Of a stretch of 44,541 bases of DNA, positions 1 through 7,013 are shown one piece after another. A program made the position numbers and the translations under genes. The notes under the pieces were generated by a model. It worked only from the letters and a program-made list of their open reading frames with translations. It was not told the DNA's origin and did not search any database. The stretch spans positions 1 through 44,541 of the forward strand of contig RPRQ01000040.1 of assembly GCA_003818205.1 (NCBI GenBank), in the 5' to 3' direction. The stretch's first letter is position 1. The number at the start of each line of letters is the position of its first letter. The DNA is from Bacteroidales bacterium (GTDB taxonomy: Bacteria > Bacteroidota > Bacteroidia > Bacteroidales > Tenuifilaceae).

Positions 1-120
1 TACTTTAACCTTTATACTTTAACCTTTATACTTTAACCTTTATACTTTAACCTTTATACTTTAACCTTTATACTTTAACCTTTATACTTTAACCTTTATA
101 CTTTAACCTTTATACTTTAA
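1..120. repeat. 14-bp tandem repeat array directly upstream of moaC
   Basis: The unit TACTTTAACCTTTA repeats without a visible error eight times (starts at 1, 15, 29, 43, 57, 71, 85, 99), followed by a partial copy TACTTTAA at 113-120. The window begins inside the array, so the true copy number is unknown. The array ends three bases before the moaC ATG, so the 5' leader of moaC is made almost entirely of repeats. There are no unique spacers, so it is not a CRISPR. The core TACTTTA also occurs in the hairpin repeats at 1689-1764 and 4645-4715, hinting at a related origin. Confidence 0.97.
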
Positions 121-123
121 AAA

Positions 124-573
124 ATGGAACTATCACATATCGACGATAAAGGAAAAGCCAACATGGTGGATGTTGGGGATAAGCCCAATCAGGTTCGTCA
201 GGCTAAAGCCACTGGATTCATTATGCTAAGTTCACAAACTGTGAAACTTATCAAGGAGAACCAAATGAAAAAAGGCGATGTGCTTACTGTTAGCGAAATT
301 GCTGGCATACAGGCAGCAAAACAAACACCAAGTTTGATTCCTCTCTGCCACACCCTGATGCTTACAAAGGTCGATGTAAAAGCTACTCTACTTGACAATG
401 GTGTAAAGATTGATAGCCTTGTTAAGTGCGTTGGTCAAACTGGTGTTGAGATGGAAGCCCTTACTGCTGTTTCAGTCGCTCTTCTTACAGTTTACGATAT
501 GTGCAAGGCCGTTGATAAGAACATGGTAATTGATGGAATTACCCTACTTGAAAAAACAAAGCAGAATCTCTAG
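124..573 (+). CDS. moaC: Cyclic pyranopterin monophosphate synthase MoaC
   Basis: Second step of molybdenum cofactor synthesis in the cytoplasm: converts the MoaA product into cyclic pyranopterin monophosphate. The 149-residue length is typical of the family. Visible hallmarks are IPLCHTL near residue 75, the stretch TGVEMEALTAVSVALLTVYD, and YDMCKAVDK at about residue 125, which carries the conserved Asp and Lys (D126, K129) of the active site. The ATG lies immediately after the tandem array. The next gene, a MOSC-MogA fusion, also belongs to molybdenum cofactor metabolism, so this is part of a moa cluster whose upstream part (perhaps moaA) is outside the window. How the repeat leader affects translation is unknown. 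Confidence 0.97.
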   Translation: MELSHIDDKGKANMVDVGDKPNQVRQAKATGFIMLSSQTVKLIKENQMKKGDVLTVSEIAGIQAAKQTPSLIPLCHTLMLTKVDVKATLLDNGVKIDSLVKCVGQTGVEMEALTAVSVALLTVYDMCKAVDKNMVIDGITLLEKTKQNL

Positions 574-615
574 TAGTTTATTTACTTATTGGTGAATTAT
601 TTTATTAATACCTTG

Positions 616-702
616 ATGGAATGGTGGAATAATGGAATACTGGAAAAACAAAGTGATAGGAAGCCCATCATTCCAGTATTCCATCGTTCCAATACTCCAA
701 TT
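616..702. repeat. Intergenic stem-loop repeat (TGGAAT family)
   Basis: Perfect 14-bp inverted arms ATGGAATACTGGAA (632-645) and TTCCAGTATTCCAT (671-684) with a 25-base loop. Flanking bases repeat the theme (GGAATGGTGGAAT on the left, TTCCAATACTCC on the right). The same TGGAAT...TGGAA / TTCCA...ATTCCA vocabulary reappears at 24001-24134. It occupies the gap between moaC and the MOSC-MogA gene and would form a strong hairpin in the mRNA; there is no following U-tract, so it does not look like a standard terminator. Confidence 0.85.
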
Positions 703-742
703 TCAAAATAAATATTAATTTTCATTCTTATTCGGAACCCCT

Positions 743-1684
743 ATGCTAACAGAACAAAAAATAAAAATCCTTTCGGTGAATATTTCAACTAAGAAAGGAA
801 CAGTAAAATTACCTGTTGAGAAAATAGTATTGAACGATTTAGGCGTTGAAGGCGATGCACATGCAGGGGAATGGCATAGGCAGATTAGTCTTCTTGGAAT
901 TGAGAGTTTTAACCGATTCAAGGAGATGGCAAGAAGAGATATTAACTTCGGTGAATTTGCCGAAAATATCACAACCCAAGGAATTGAGTTGGTGAATACC
1001 AAGCCAGGCGATAGATTTATTGGCACTGACCTTGACCTTGAGGTTACGCAAATTGGAAAAGCGTGCCATGGCGATAGCTGCGCCATTTATCGCGAGGTTG
1101 GAAATTGTGTAATGCCCAAAGAGGGTATCTTTTGTAGGGTGCTGAGGCATGGAATGCTTAAAGCAGGCGATGAGCTTACCTTCCATCCCAAAATTTATAA
1201 AATACAGGTTATCACCCTGAGCGATAGAGCAAGCAGAGGTGTTTACGAAGATAAAAGCGGACCTGAGGTTGTTAGACTCATTTCTGAATACTTTGATACT
1301 CTAAAATGGCAATTCACGGTTGAATCAACCATTATTCCTGATGATGAAGAGCTACTCCGAGTAAATCTTGCCAAAGCGAAAGAGGAAAACTACGATTTGC
1401 TAATCACAACTGGAGGTACAGGAATTGGGCCAAGGGATATTACCCCCGATGTTGCTCGGCAGATGATTGATAAAGAGATTCCTGGAATAATGGAAATGAT
1501 TCGAGTTAAGTATGGTAGCGAAAAACCCAATGCTTTACTAAGCCGTAGTGTTGCTGGTATAATGGGCGAAACATTTGTTTATACCTTACCGGGAAGCGTT
1601 AAAGCGGTTAAGGAGTATATGGAAGAGATTACCAAAACGCTTAAACACCTATTCATAATGAGAATGGGGATTGATGGGCATTAA
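743..1684 (+). CDS. MOSC domain - MogA/MoaB molybdopterin adenylyltransferase fusion
   Basis: A 313-residue two-domain protein. Residues about 1-150 form a MOSC domain (the sulfur-carrier fold of molybdenum cofactor sulfurases), with conserved cysteines around C108 and C113 in GKACHGDSCAIYREVGNC. Residues about 155-313 are a MogA/MoaB domain with the signature TTGGTGIGPRDITPD (from about residue 221) and the later PGSVKAVKE motif; this domain adenylylates molybdopterin before metal insertion. The fusion places two late molybdenum cofactor functions in one chain and sits behind moaC in the same direction, separated by a hairpin repeat. The ATG at 743 gives a normal MOSC N-terminus. Function as MPT adenylyltransferase is well supported; the role of the MOSC half is inferred from family knowledge. 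Confidence 0.93.
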   Translation: MLTEQKIKILSVNISTKKGTVKLPVEKIVLNDLGVEGDAHAGEWHRQISLLGIESFNRFKEMARRDINFGEFAENITTQGIELVNTKPGDRFIGTDLDLEVTQIGKACHGDSCAIYREVGNCVMPKEGIFCRVLRHGMLKAGDELTFHPKIYKIQVITLSDRASRGVYEDKSGPEVVRLISEYFDTLKWQFTVESTIIPDDEELLRVNLAKAKEENYDLLITTGGTGIGPRDITPDVARQMIDKEIPGIMEMIRVKYGSEKPNALLSRSVAGIMGETFVYTLPGSVKAVKEYMEEITKTLKHLFIMRMGIDGH

Positions 1685-1688
1685 TAGC

Positions 1689-1764
1689 AAGTGCCTAAAG
1701 TTTAGAGTACTTCGAGTACTTAAAGTTATTTAAACTCTAGGCATTTTAAGTACTTAAGGCACTT
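1689..1764. repeat. Post-stop hairpin repeat, copy 1 (AAGTGCCT family)
   Basis: Starts four bases after the stop codon of the MOSC-MogA gene. The outer arms AAGTGCCTAAAGT (1689-1701) and ACTTAAGGCACTT (1752-1764) pair with one mismatch, and the interior is full of AGTACT palindromes. It shares the outer arm and the interior string TTTAAAC...TCTAGGCA with the element at 4645-4715. It probably acts at RNA level as a 3' structure, or it is a mobile repetitive palindrome; neither role is proven. Confidence 0.85.
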
Positions 1765-1779
1765 TAAACTTTTCATCCA

Positions 1780-2733
1780 ATGAACCGATTCGATAGGGTA
1801 TCCGCAATACTTATCATGCTTCAAACCAAGAAGTGGGTAACTGCAAACGAAATATCCCAACGGTTTGAGGTGAGCGTTAGAACCATCTATCGAGATATTC
1901 GGACACTTCAGGAGGCTGGCATTCCAATTGGTGCTGAGGCAGGGAAAGGATACTTTATTGTGGATGGATTTCATCTACCCCCTGTAATGTTCACCCCCGA
2001 TGAAGCAGCCTCGCTCCTACTTGCAGGAAAACTAATTGAAAAGATGTCCGATAAATCTATCGGGCAAGGCTTCAAATCAGCGCTTGAAAAGATTTGTGCC
2101 ATTCTCCCCGATAAGGAAAAGGGTTATATCGATAATCTTGACAAAGGGATTGAAGTTTTCTATAACTCCTCGCTAATTTCATCAAAAATAGCAAGCAATA
2201 TTTTATCAGAAATCCAAAGGGCACTGGCTAATAAATTTGTTATTAACATCGAATACCAATCACTACACAAAAACGAAAACTTAACAAATCGTAGCGTTGA
2301 ACCAATTGTTCTGTGCTTTTATAGCATGCATTGGCATCTTATCGCCTATTGTCGATTGCGAAACGAGTTCCGTGATTTTCGTGTCGATAGAATAAAAAGG
2401 GTAACTCCATCAAATGAGATTTGTCCCAAGAGGGAAATTCAGAATGCAAGTCAGTACTTTAGTCGCCTCGGAGAAAATGAAGACTTAAAAGAGATAATCC
2501 TGAGGGTTGACAAAAAAACTGCTGCACATCTTTCGACCTCAAAGTACTATTACGGATTTATCTCCGAAACGGAGTACGAAGATTATTATGAAATGCACCT
2601 TATCTCCTCCGACCTTGATTATACCGCCCGTTGGTTGCTAACCTTTACCGATGGGATAGAGATAATCTCTCCACAAGAACTTAGGGACAAATTTATCGAT
2701 TTGATAAAAACGCTAAATAATCGTTTTTTATAA
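1780..2733 (+). CDS. WYL-domain (YafY/DeoR-like HTH) transcriptional regulator
   Basis: A 317-residue DNA-binding regulator. The N-terminal winged helix-turn-helix (residues 1-60) contains the typical ANEISQRFEVSVRTIYRDIRTL motif. It is followed by the family's GKGYFIVDGFHLPPVMFTPDEA linker, a WYL ligand-sensing domain (about 140-215, with the WYL triad reading WHL in MHWHLIAYCRLRNEFRDFRVDRI), and a C-terminal WCX extension. These regulators sense small or nucleic-acid ligands and often control adjacent genes. The gene heads a plus-strand run beginning with a GyrI-like protein 60 bases downstream, a pairing seen in stress or drug-response loci. The ligand and targets cannot be read from the sequence. 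Confidence 0.92.
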   Translation: MNRFDRVSAILIMLQTKKWVTANEISQRFEVSVRTIYRDIRTLQEAGIPIGAEAGKGYFIVDGFHLPPVMFTPDEAASLLLAGKLIEKMSDKSIGQGFKSALEKICAILPDKEKGYIDNLDKGIEVFYNSSLISSKIASNILSEIQRALANKFVINIEYQSLHKNENLTNRSVEPIVLCFYSMHWHLIAYCRLRNEFRDFRVDRIKRVTPSNEICPKREIQNASQYFSRLGENEDLKEIILRVDKKTAAHLSTSKYYYGFISETEYEDYYEMHLISSDLDYTARWLLTFTDGIEIISPQELRDKFIDLIKTLNNRFL

Positions 2734-2793
2734 AATCTACTGACAAACGGTTGTCACTATAGGTATTTAAGTTTGCATAAAACTTAATGAAAT

Positions 2794-3255
2794 ATGATTA
2801 TTAAAAAAGCACCCTCGATGAACCTCTTTTGTTTTTCAACAGAGGCAACCCTTATGGAACTTGGCAAGTATGTTCGAGTTAAAGCTCATGAAACATACAT
2901 TGAAGCTGTCAAAAACAACCTTGAAATTACAGGCCCAATCTACTGGATTTACTATGGAATGGACGGAAATCCTGAAACAAGATTTAAACTTGACATCGGT
3001 GTTCCTGTTCAACATGTGAAACCAACTTCTGATGGTTTTAACTGCAAAACCATTGGAGAAATGGAGCTTGCAACCTGTATTCATGAAGGTTCATGGGATA
3101 AATTTCCTCAATCCTACTCATCATTAATCGGAGAACTTATGAAATCAGGAAGAATGATGAATGGCATCGCACGAGAGGTCTATATAAATATCGACTTTGA
3201 GAATCCTAAAAATAATATCACTGAAATTCAACTCGGGTTAAAATCATTAGAATAG
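2794..3255 (+). CDS. GyrI-like / AraC effector-binding domain protein
   Basis: A 153-residue stand-alone effector-binding (GyrI-like, SRPBCC-related SOUL/GyrI fold) protein with no DNA-binding domain. The profile MIIKKAPSMNLFCFSTEATL at the start, the central IGVPVQHVKP and the later TCIHEGSWDKFPQSYSSL match the family pattern, in which a hydrophobic cavity binds small molecules. It follows the WYL regulator by 60 bases in the same orientation and may sequester or present the ligand sensed by that regulator. That functional link is an inference; the fold assignment is fairly safe. Confidence 0.85.
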   Translation: MIIKKAPSMNLFCFSTEATLMELGKYVRVKAHETYIEAVKNNLEITGPIYWIYYGMDGNPETRFKLDIGVPVQHVKPTSDGFNCKTIGEMELATCIHEGSWDKFPQSYSSLIGELMKSGRMMNGIAREVYINIDFENPKNNITEIQLGLKSLE

Positions 3256-3290
3256 CTGTTTGTCAGCTGAATCAATAAAACAATGACAGT

Positions 3291-3869
3291 ATGAAGAAAA
3301 AAATATTTGTATTCCTTTTTAATGGTTACTCCGATTGGGAGATAGCATACCTTGCGCCCGAGATTAAAAAGAGTGATGTGTACGAACTTGTCTATTTCTC
3401 GAAAGACGGTAAACCTGTACAATCCATGGGTGGTTTATGTGTTTTACCTGAAATGTCCTTTCCCGAAATTAATATAAATCATGTTTACATGCTGATTCTT
3501 CCCGGTGGAACCGCATGGGAAATTGGAGAAAACAGGGAAATAGACCTATTCATAAAAACCCTGTTCGCCGAAAAAAGAACAATTGCCGCTATCTGTGGAG
3601 CTACGATATATCTAGGGCAACAAGGGGTTTTAAACAATCTAAAACATACAAGCATCGATTTAAACTACCTAAAGGGAGTTGCACCGAACTATTCAGGAGA
3701 AAAGAGTTATATCAATTCCCTTGCCGTTACCGATGAAAATTTAATTACAGCTAACGGTGTTGCCCCAATCGAATTTGCGAGAGAAATCTTTACAAAGTTG
3801 AAACTGATGAAAGATGATGAAATTGAGAAATGGTTCCAACTCTTTAAAAATGGGCTTTGGAGTGAATGA
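3291..3869 (+). CDS. DJ-1/PfpI family protein (class I glutamine amidotransferase fold)
   Basis: A 192-residue cytoplasmic protein with the DJ-1/PfpI fold. It starts with the typical strand KKKIFVFLFNGYSDWEIAYL, has LILPGGTAWE and the nucleophile elbow AAICGAT with C102 as the presumed reactive cysteine. Closest in style to the YoaZ/YdeA-like subgroup, members of which act in oxidative or carbonyl stress, or remain uncharacterised. It lies 35 bases after the GyrI-like gene in the same direction, consistent with a small stress-response operon under the WYL regulator. The substrate cannot be stated. Confidence 0.88.
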   Translation: MKKKIFVFLFNGYSDWEIAYLAPEIKKSDVYELVYFSKDGKPVQSMGGLCVLPEMSFPEININHVYMLILPGGTAWEIGENREIDLFIKTLFAEKRTIAAICGATIYLGQQGVLNNLKHTSIDLNYLKGVAPNYSGEKSYINSLAVTDENLITANGVAPIEFAREIFTKLKLMKDDEIEKWFQLFKNGLWSE

Positions 3870-3968
3870 AGCAAAACAAATTATCCATTATAGAAAATAA
3901 ACTAAATATTGTTTATTACCGAAAACTTTGATGTTTAACTTTAGGCATCAATTCAAAAAAAGAAAACA

Positions 3969-4643
3969 ATGGGATATCATATAGATTTAAAATCAATAAC
4001 CATTGATGAGTATAAGAGAAAACTTGAGAGTTCTTTTTTAATACCAAGTAGAATGGTTTTGAAAGATAAAATAGATGAGCGTTTCAACCACTTCAATTCA
4101 ATTGGCATAAAAAACGTTCACGAGCTGCAGCTGATGTTAAAGAGTAAGAGTAAGCAAATTGAACTTGCAAAAAACCCCCTTTTCTCTGAGGAATATCTAA
4201 CTATCCTCTTTAGAGAGCTGAATAGTATTCAGGCAAAACCTAATAAGCTGAAGGAATTCATTGGTATATCAAATGATACTATCAATAAACTTGAGAAAGA
4301 GGGAATAAAGGATACCCTTAAACTATTTGATAGAGTGCGAACTGTAGAAAGTCGAAAGGAGTTAGCCAATAAATTAGGGATTAATGAAAATGAAATCCTT
4401 GAACTAACGAAGCTTTCCGACTTATCACGAATTAAATGGGTGGGAGCAACTTTTGCTAGAGTTCTGTATGATGCCGGATTTGAAACGCTCGAAAAAGTAT
4501 CCAAGGCCAATTATGAAGACCTTCATAAGTCCATTGTAAAACTAAATAAGGAGAAAAATCTTTACAAGGGACATATCGGACTAAATGACATGAAAATATG
4601 CGTATTAGCAGCGAATGATGTGCCCTTGGAGATAGAATATTAA
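3969..4643 (+). CDS. DUF4332 domain protein (helix-hairpin-helix-like)
   Basis: A 224-residue cytoplasmic, highly charged, mostly helical protein. Two regions resemble tandem helix-hairpin-helix modules: residues about 40-140 (KNVHELQLMLKSKSKQIELA and LEKEGIKDTLKLFDRV) and about 150-215 (LSRIKWVGATFARVLYDAGF followed by LEKVSKANYEDLHKSI). This repeated 'gap-in-a-helical-hairpin' pattern is the DUF4332 signature, thought to bind DNA or RNA non-specifically. No enzymatic motif is seen. It follows the DJ-1 gene by 99 bases and is followed directly by a large hairpin repeat. Confidence 0.8.
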   Translation: MGYHIDLKSITIDEYKRKLESSFLIPSRMVLKDKIDERFNHFNSIGIKNVHELQLMLKSKSKQIELAKNPLFSEEYLTILFRELNSIQAKPNKLKEFIGISNDTINKLEKEGIKDTLKLFDRVRTVESRKELANKLGINENEILELTKLSDLSRIKWVGATFARVLYDAGFETLEKVSKANYEDLHKSIVKLNKEKNLYKGHIGLNDMKICVLAANDVPLEIEY

Positions 4644-4644
4644 G

Positions 4645-4715
4645 AAGTGCCTAGAATGCCTAAAGTAATTTAAACACTCTAGGCACTCTAAGTACTTTAG
4701 GCACTCTAGGCACTT
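4645..4715. repeat. Post-stop hairpin repeat, copy 2 (AAGTGCCT family)
   Basis: Begins one base after the stop of the DUF4332 gene. The two 23-base arms (4645-4667 and 4693-4715) are inverted copies with a single mismatch, giving a very stable stem with a 25-base loop. The left arm begins AAGTGCCTAGA and the right arm ends TCTAGGCACTT, followed by TTAAC. It is the same family as 1689-1764, in the same position relative to a stop codon. Confidence 0.88.
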
Positions 4716-4754
4716 TTAACTTAAAATTAATAACATTCTTAAATAATTATAACA

Positions 4755-5105
4755 ATGAAAGAGATTGTAAATGACACCAAACTAATCGCCTACTGCGGAT
4801 TATACTGCGGTTCGTGTTCTAAATTTTTAAAAGAATCGTGCCCTGGTTGTGCAGGAAACGAGAAGGCCACATGGTGCAAGGTTCGCTCATGCAATATGGA
4901 GCATGGTTATGTTAGCTGCGCCGATTGTAAGGAGTATTCTAATGCCATGGATTGTAAAAAATTTAATAATTTCATGTCAAAATTATTTGGATTCGTATTT
5001 AAATCCGATAGAAATGCTTGCGTTAACATGATAAGAAGTAATGGCTACGAAAACTTTGCTAGCTATATGGCAAGCAATAAACTTGTGACGATTAAAAAGC
5101 AATAA
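4755..5105 (+). CDS. DUF3795 cysteine-rich protein
   Basis: A 116-residue protein with the DUF3795 pattern: IAYCGLYCGSCSKF, then CPGCAG, WCKVRSCNMEHGYVSCADC and MDCKKF. About ten cysteines in the first 70 residues suggest a bound metal or Fe-S cluster; this is inferred from spacing, and the family has no established function. It is the first gene of a tight trio, with five bases to the GNAT-YoaP gene, which is followed by a second DUF3795 gene. No signal peptide or membrane segment is seen. Confidence 0.87.
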   Translation: MKEIVNDTKLIAYCGLYCGSCSKFLKESCPGCAGNEKATWCKVRSCNMEHGYVSCADCKEYSNAMDCKKFNNFMSKLFGFVFKSDRNACVNMIRSNGYENFASYMASNKLVTIKKQ

Positions 5106-5110
5106 AAAGG

Positions 5111-5860
5111 ATGGAAAAAATAATCACGTTAACCGAACAAAACATATCGGAAGAGCACATCTGCTGCGCGATATCTGATAAGAAATGTAAAGCAGGATAC
5201 GAAGCAAAGAAGGATTGGATTAGACACCAATTTGCCGATGGGTTTATCTTCAAAAAACTTGATGTTAGAGGTAAAGTATTCATTGAGTATGTACCAACTG
5301 AAAATTCATGGAGTCCGATTATTGCTGAAGGTTATATGATGATAAACTGTTTTTGGGTATCGGGGCAATATCAGGGTAATGGAAATGGAAAGCGCCTTTA
5401 CGAGGAGTGTCTAAATGACTCAAAGGATAAAAATGGAATTGTAGTTATTACCGGAAACAAGAAACTCCCCTTTTTAACCGATAAAAAATTCTTTCAAAAA
5501 CAAGGATTTGAGCTCTGCGATACAGCTGAGCCCTATTTTGAACTTTGGTTTAAAAAATTCAAGAACGATGCGCCAATTCCGAAATTTAAAGATATTGCAA
5601 AGCAAGGAATATGTAATAATAAAGAAGGGCTGACTGTTTATTACTCTAACGGTTGCCCTTTTACTGAATACTATGTAAACACCGAACTTGTTAATGTTGC
5701 AAAGAAAAAAGGTTATAAACTTAGCGTTGTAAAGATTGAAAGTAAAGAACAAGCCCAAAATCACTTTGTCCCGTTCACGATTTTCAGCATCTTTAAGGAT
5801 GGTAAGTTTGTTACGCACCATATCCTGAACGAGAAATATTTTGAGAAGTTTGTTGAGTAG
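5111..5860 (+). CDS. GNAT acetyltransferase with C-terminal YoaP domain
   Basis: A 249-residue protein. The N-terminal half resembles a GNAT fold: the acetyl-CoA loop reads WVSGQYQGNGNGKRLYEECL (about residues 78-97), followed by a distal strand and FFQKQGFELCDTAEPYFELW. The C-terminal half (about 170-249) matches the YoaP domain, with a thioredoxin-like start LTVYYSNGCPFTEYYV in which a single Cys replaces a CxxC pair. The YoaP family of Bacillus is of unknown function. Flanked on both sides by DUF3795 genes with gaps of five bases and one base, so the three proteins are very probably co-translated and may work on the same substrate. Confidence 0.88.
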   Translation: MEKIITLTEQNISEEHICCAISDKKCKAGYEAKKDWIRHQFADGFIFKKLDVRGKVFIEYVPTENSWSPIIAEGYMMINCFWVSGQYQGNGNGKRLYEECLNDSKDKNGIVVITGNKKLPFLTDKKFFQKQGFELCDTAEPYFELWFKKFKNDAPIPKFKDIAKQGICNNKEGLTVYYSNGCPFTEYYVNTELVNVAKKKGYKLSVVKIESKEQAQNHFVPFTIFSIFKDGKFVTHHILNEKYFEKFVE

Positions 5861-5861
5861 C

Positions 5862-6269
5862 ATGAAAATGCCCTCCGAGATTCCTGAGTCCTTTTTTGCA
5901 CCATGCGGAATGAACTGCATGGTTTGCTATGTTCATTTGAAAGAGAAGAAACCCTGCAGTGGTTGCCTTGGAGATGACCAATTTAAACCCGACCGTTGTA
6001 AAGCATGCAGCATAAAAAACTGTGCGAAAGAAAAAGGATTCACATACTGCTATGAATGCTCAGATTTCCCTTGTAAGCGAATTAATAATCTAGAAAAAAG
6101 CTATAAAAAACGATACAACACTAGTTTGATTGAGAATAGCAAGATGGTAAAAGAGAGAGGAATTATGGCATTTCAAGTAGAAGAACAGAAAAAGTGGAAA
6201 TGCAGCAAATGCTCGGGTGTGATTTCGCTACATGATAAGATATGCTCTAATTGTCATAATACGATTTGA
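5862..6269 (+). CDS. DUF3795 cysteine-rich protein with C-terminal zinc ribbon
   Basis: The ATG at 5862 is one base after the stop of the GNAT-YoaP gene; the longer frame from TTG at 5841 would overlap that gene and is less likely. The 135-residue product starts with the DUF3795 motif FFAPCGMNCMVCYVHL, then CSGCLG, CKACSIKNCAKEKGFTYCYEC and FPCKRI. It adds a C-terminal ribbon WKCSKCSGV...ICSNCHNTI (two CxxC pairs) that the first DUF3795 protein at 4755 lacks. The ribbon probably binds zinc. Function unknown; the context ties it to the YoaP gene. Confidence 0.87.
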   Translation: MKMPSEIPESFFAPCGMNCMVCYVHLKEKKPCSGCLGDDQFKPDRCKACSIKNCAKEKGFTYCYECSDFPCKRINNLEKSYKKRYNTSLIENSKMVKERGIMAFQVEEQKKWKCSKCSGVISLHDKICSNCHNTI

Positions 6270-6350
6270 TATAAAATCTTTCTTGTAAAATATTTTAGCT
6301 GAGTGAAATTTACTTACTCAAGTACAACTAGAAATAACCAAAAATAAAAA

Positions 6351-6400
6351 ACAAAGACACAAAGAAACCAAGTAACCCTTAGCGTCTTCGTGTCTTTGCG
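6351..6400. repeat. Inverted repeat between convergent genes (CAAAGACAC family)
   Basis: Arms CAAAGACAC (6352-6360) and GTGTCTTTG (6390-6398) are perfect complements, extended inward by AAGA/TCTT with one mismatch. It sits in the gap between the convergent DUF3795 gene and trxA and could act as a two-way terminator. The right half resembles the sequence at 13641-13671 (cttagtgtcttggcggcttt, then gcgtgagagtt), a type of 'tagcgtcttcgtgtctttgcg' string often seen as an intergenic repeat. Confidence 0.75.
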
Positions 6401-6410
6401 TTTAGAAGTA

Positions 6411-6767
6411 TTATTCTACTCCCAACACTTCCTTAAACGCTTTCTTAAAAGAATCTTTTGGCAATGCTCCTTGCGCCATTTGAGGCTGTGCATTCTTTGG
6501 AATGAAAAGTAAAGATGGAATACTCTTAATTCCAAATACCGAAGCTAACTCCTGCTCGCTCTCAGTATCTATTTTGTAGATATTCAGCTTACCATCGTAC
6601 TCCTTTGAAAGCTCCTCTAGAATTGGAGCAACCATTTTGCAAGGTCCGCACCAATCGGCATAAAAATCAATAATCGCAGGCTTATCGCCTTCAAACTTCC
6701 AATCGGTATTCTTCTCGAAGTTAAATACCTTCTGCTTGAATGTTTCTAATGTTAAGTGCTCAATCAT
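6411..6767 (-). CDS. trxA: Thioredoxin
   Basis: A 118-residue cytoplasmic thioredoxin with the redox motif DWCGPCK (C40, C43) and cis-proline in KSIPSLLF (P84). It reduces protein disulfides using electrons from thioredoxin reductase. No signal peptide. A modest N-terminal extension (LETFKQKVFNFEKNTDWKFE) precedes the fold. It is transcribed alone on the minus strand, convergent with the DUF3795/YoaP trio, whose YoaP domain also has a thioredoxin-like element; a functional relation is possible but not shown. Confidence 0.96.
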   Translation of the reverse strand: MIEHLTLETFKQKVFNFEKNTDWKFEGDKPAIIDFYADWCGPCKMVAPILEELSKEYDGKLNIYKIDTESEQELASVFGIKSIPSLLFIPKNAQPQMAQGALPKDSFKKAFKEVLGVE

Positions 6768-6974
6768 ATTCTTAATTTATTTAGTTTTCATTTATCATAT
6801 CGACTTATCTATATATGTCAAATTATATACCAAAACGTAAGTTATGACAAAATGTTCGTTATATGCTCATTTACATTTATCAACCATTTATAGTTATTTG
6901 GGTTTACATATTCAAATAGTCTAAATTATTCGTCATTAATCATTCAGCAATTATGCCATAAAGGCAATTAGTTG

Positions 6975-6982
6975 TATTTTTG
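6975..6982 (+). promoter_or_regulatory. Possible -7 element for the CCA-adding enzyme gene
   Basis: TATTTTTG fits the Bacteroidota -7 consensus TAnnTTTG. It lies 31 bases before the ATG at 7014 and inside the in-frame TTG extension, which argues that translation starts at 7014 rather than upstream. No clear TTTG element is seen at the expected -33 position, so confidence is moderate. Confidence 0.4.
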
Positions 6983-7013
6983 GCAGCATAATAATTGGCT
7001 CTCAAACGTTGAT

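Noticed and set aside
1-120. Possible CRISPR array
   Set aside because: The units are contiguous 14-mers with no spacers and no cas genes nearby.
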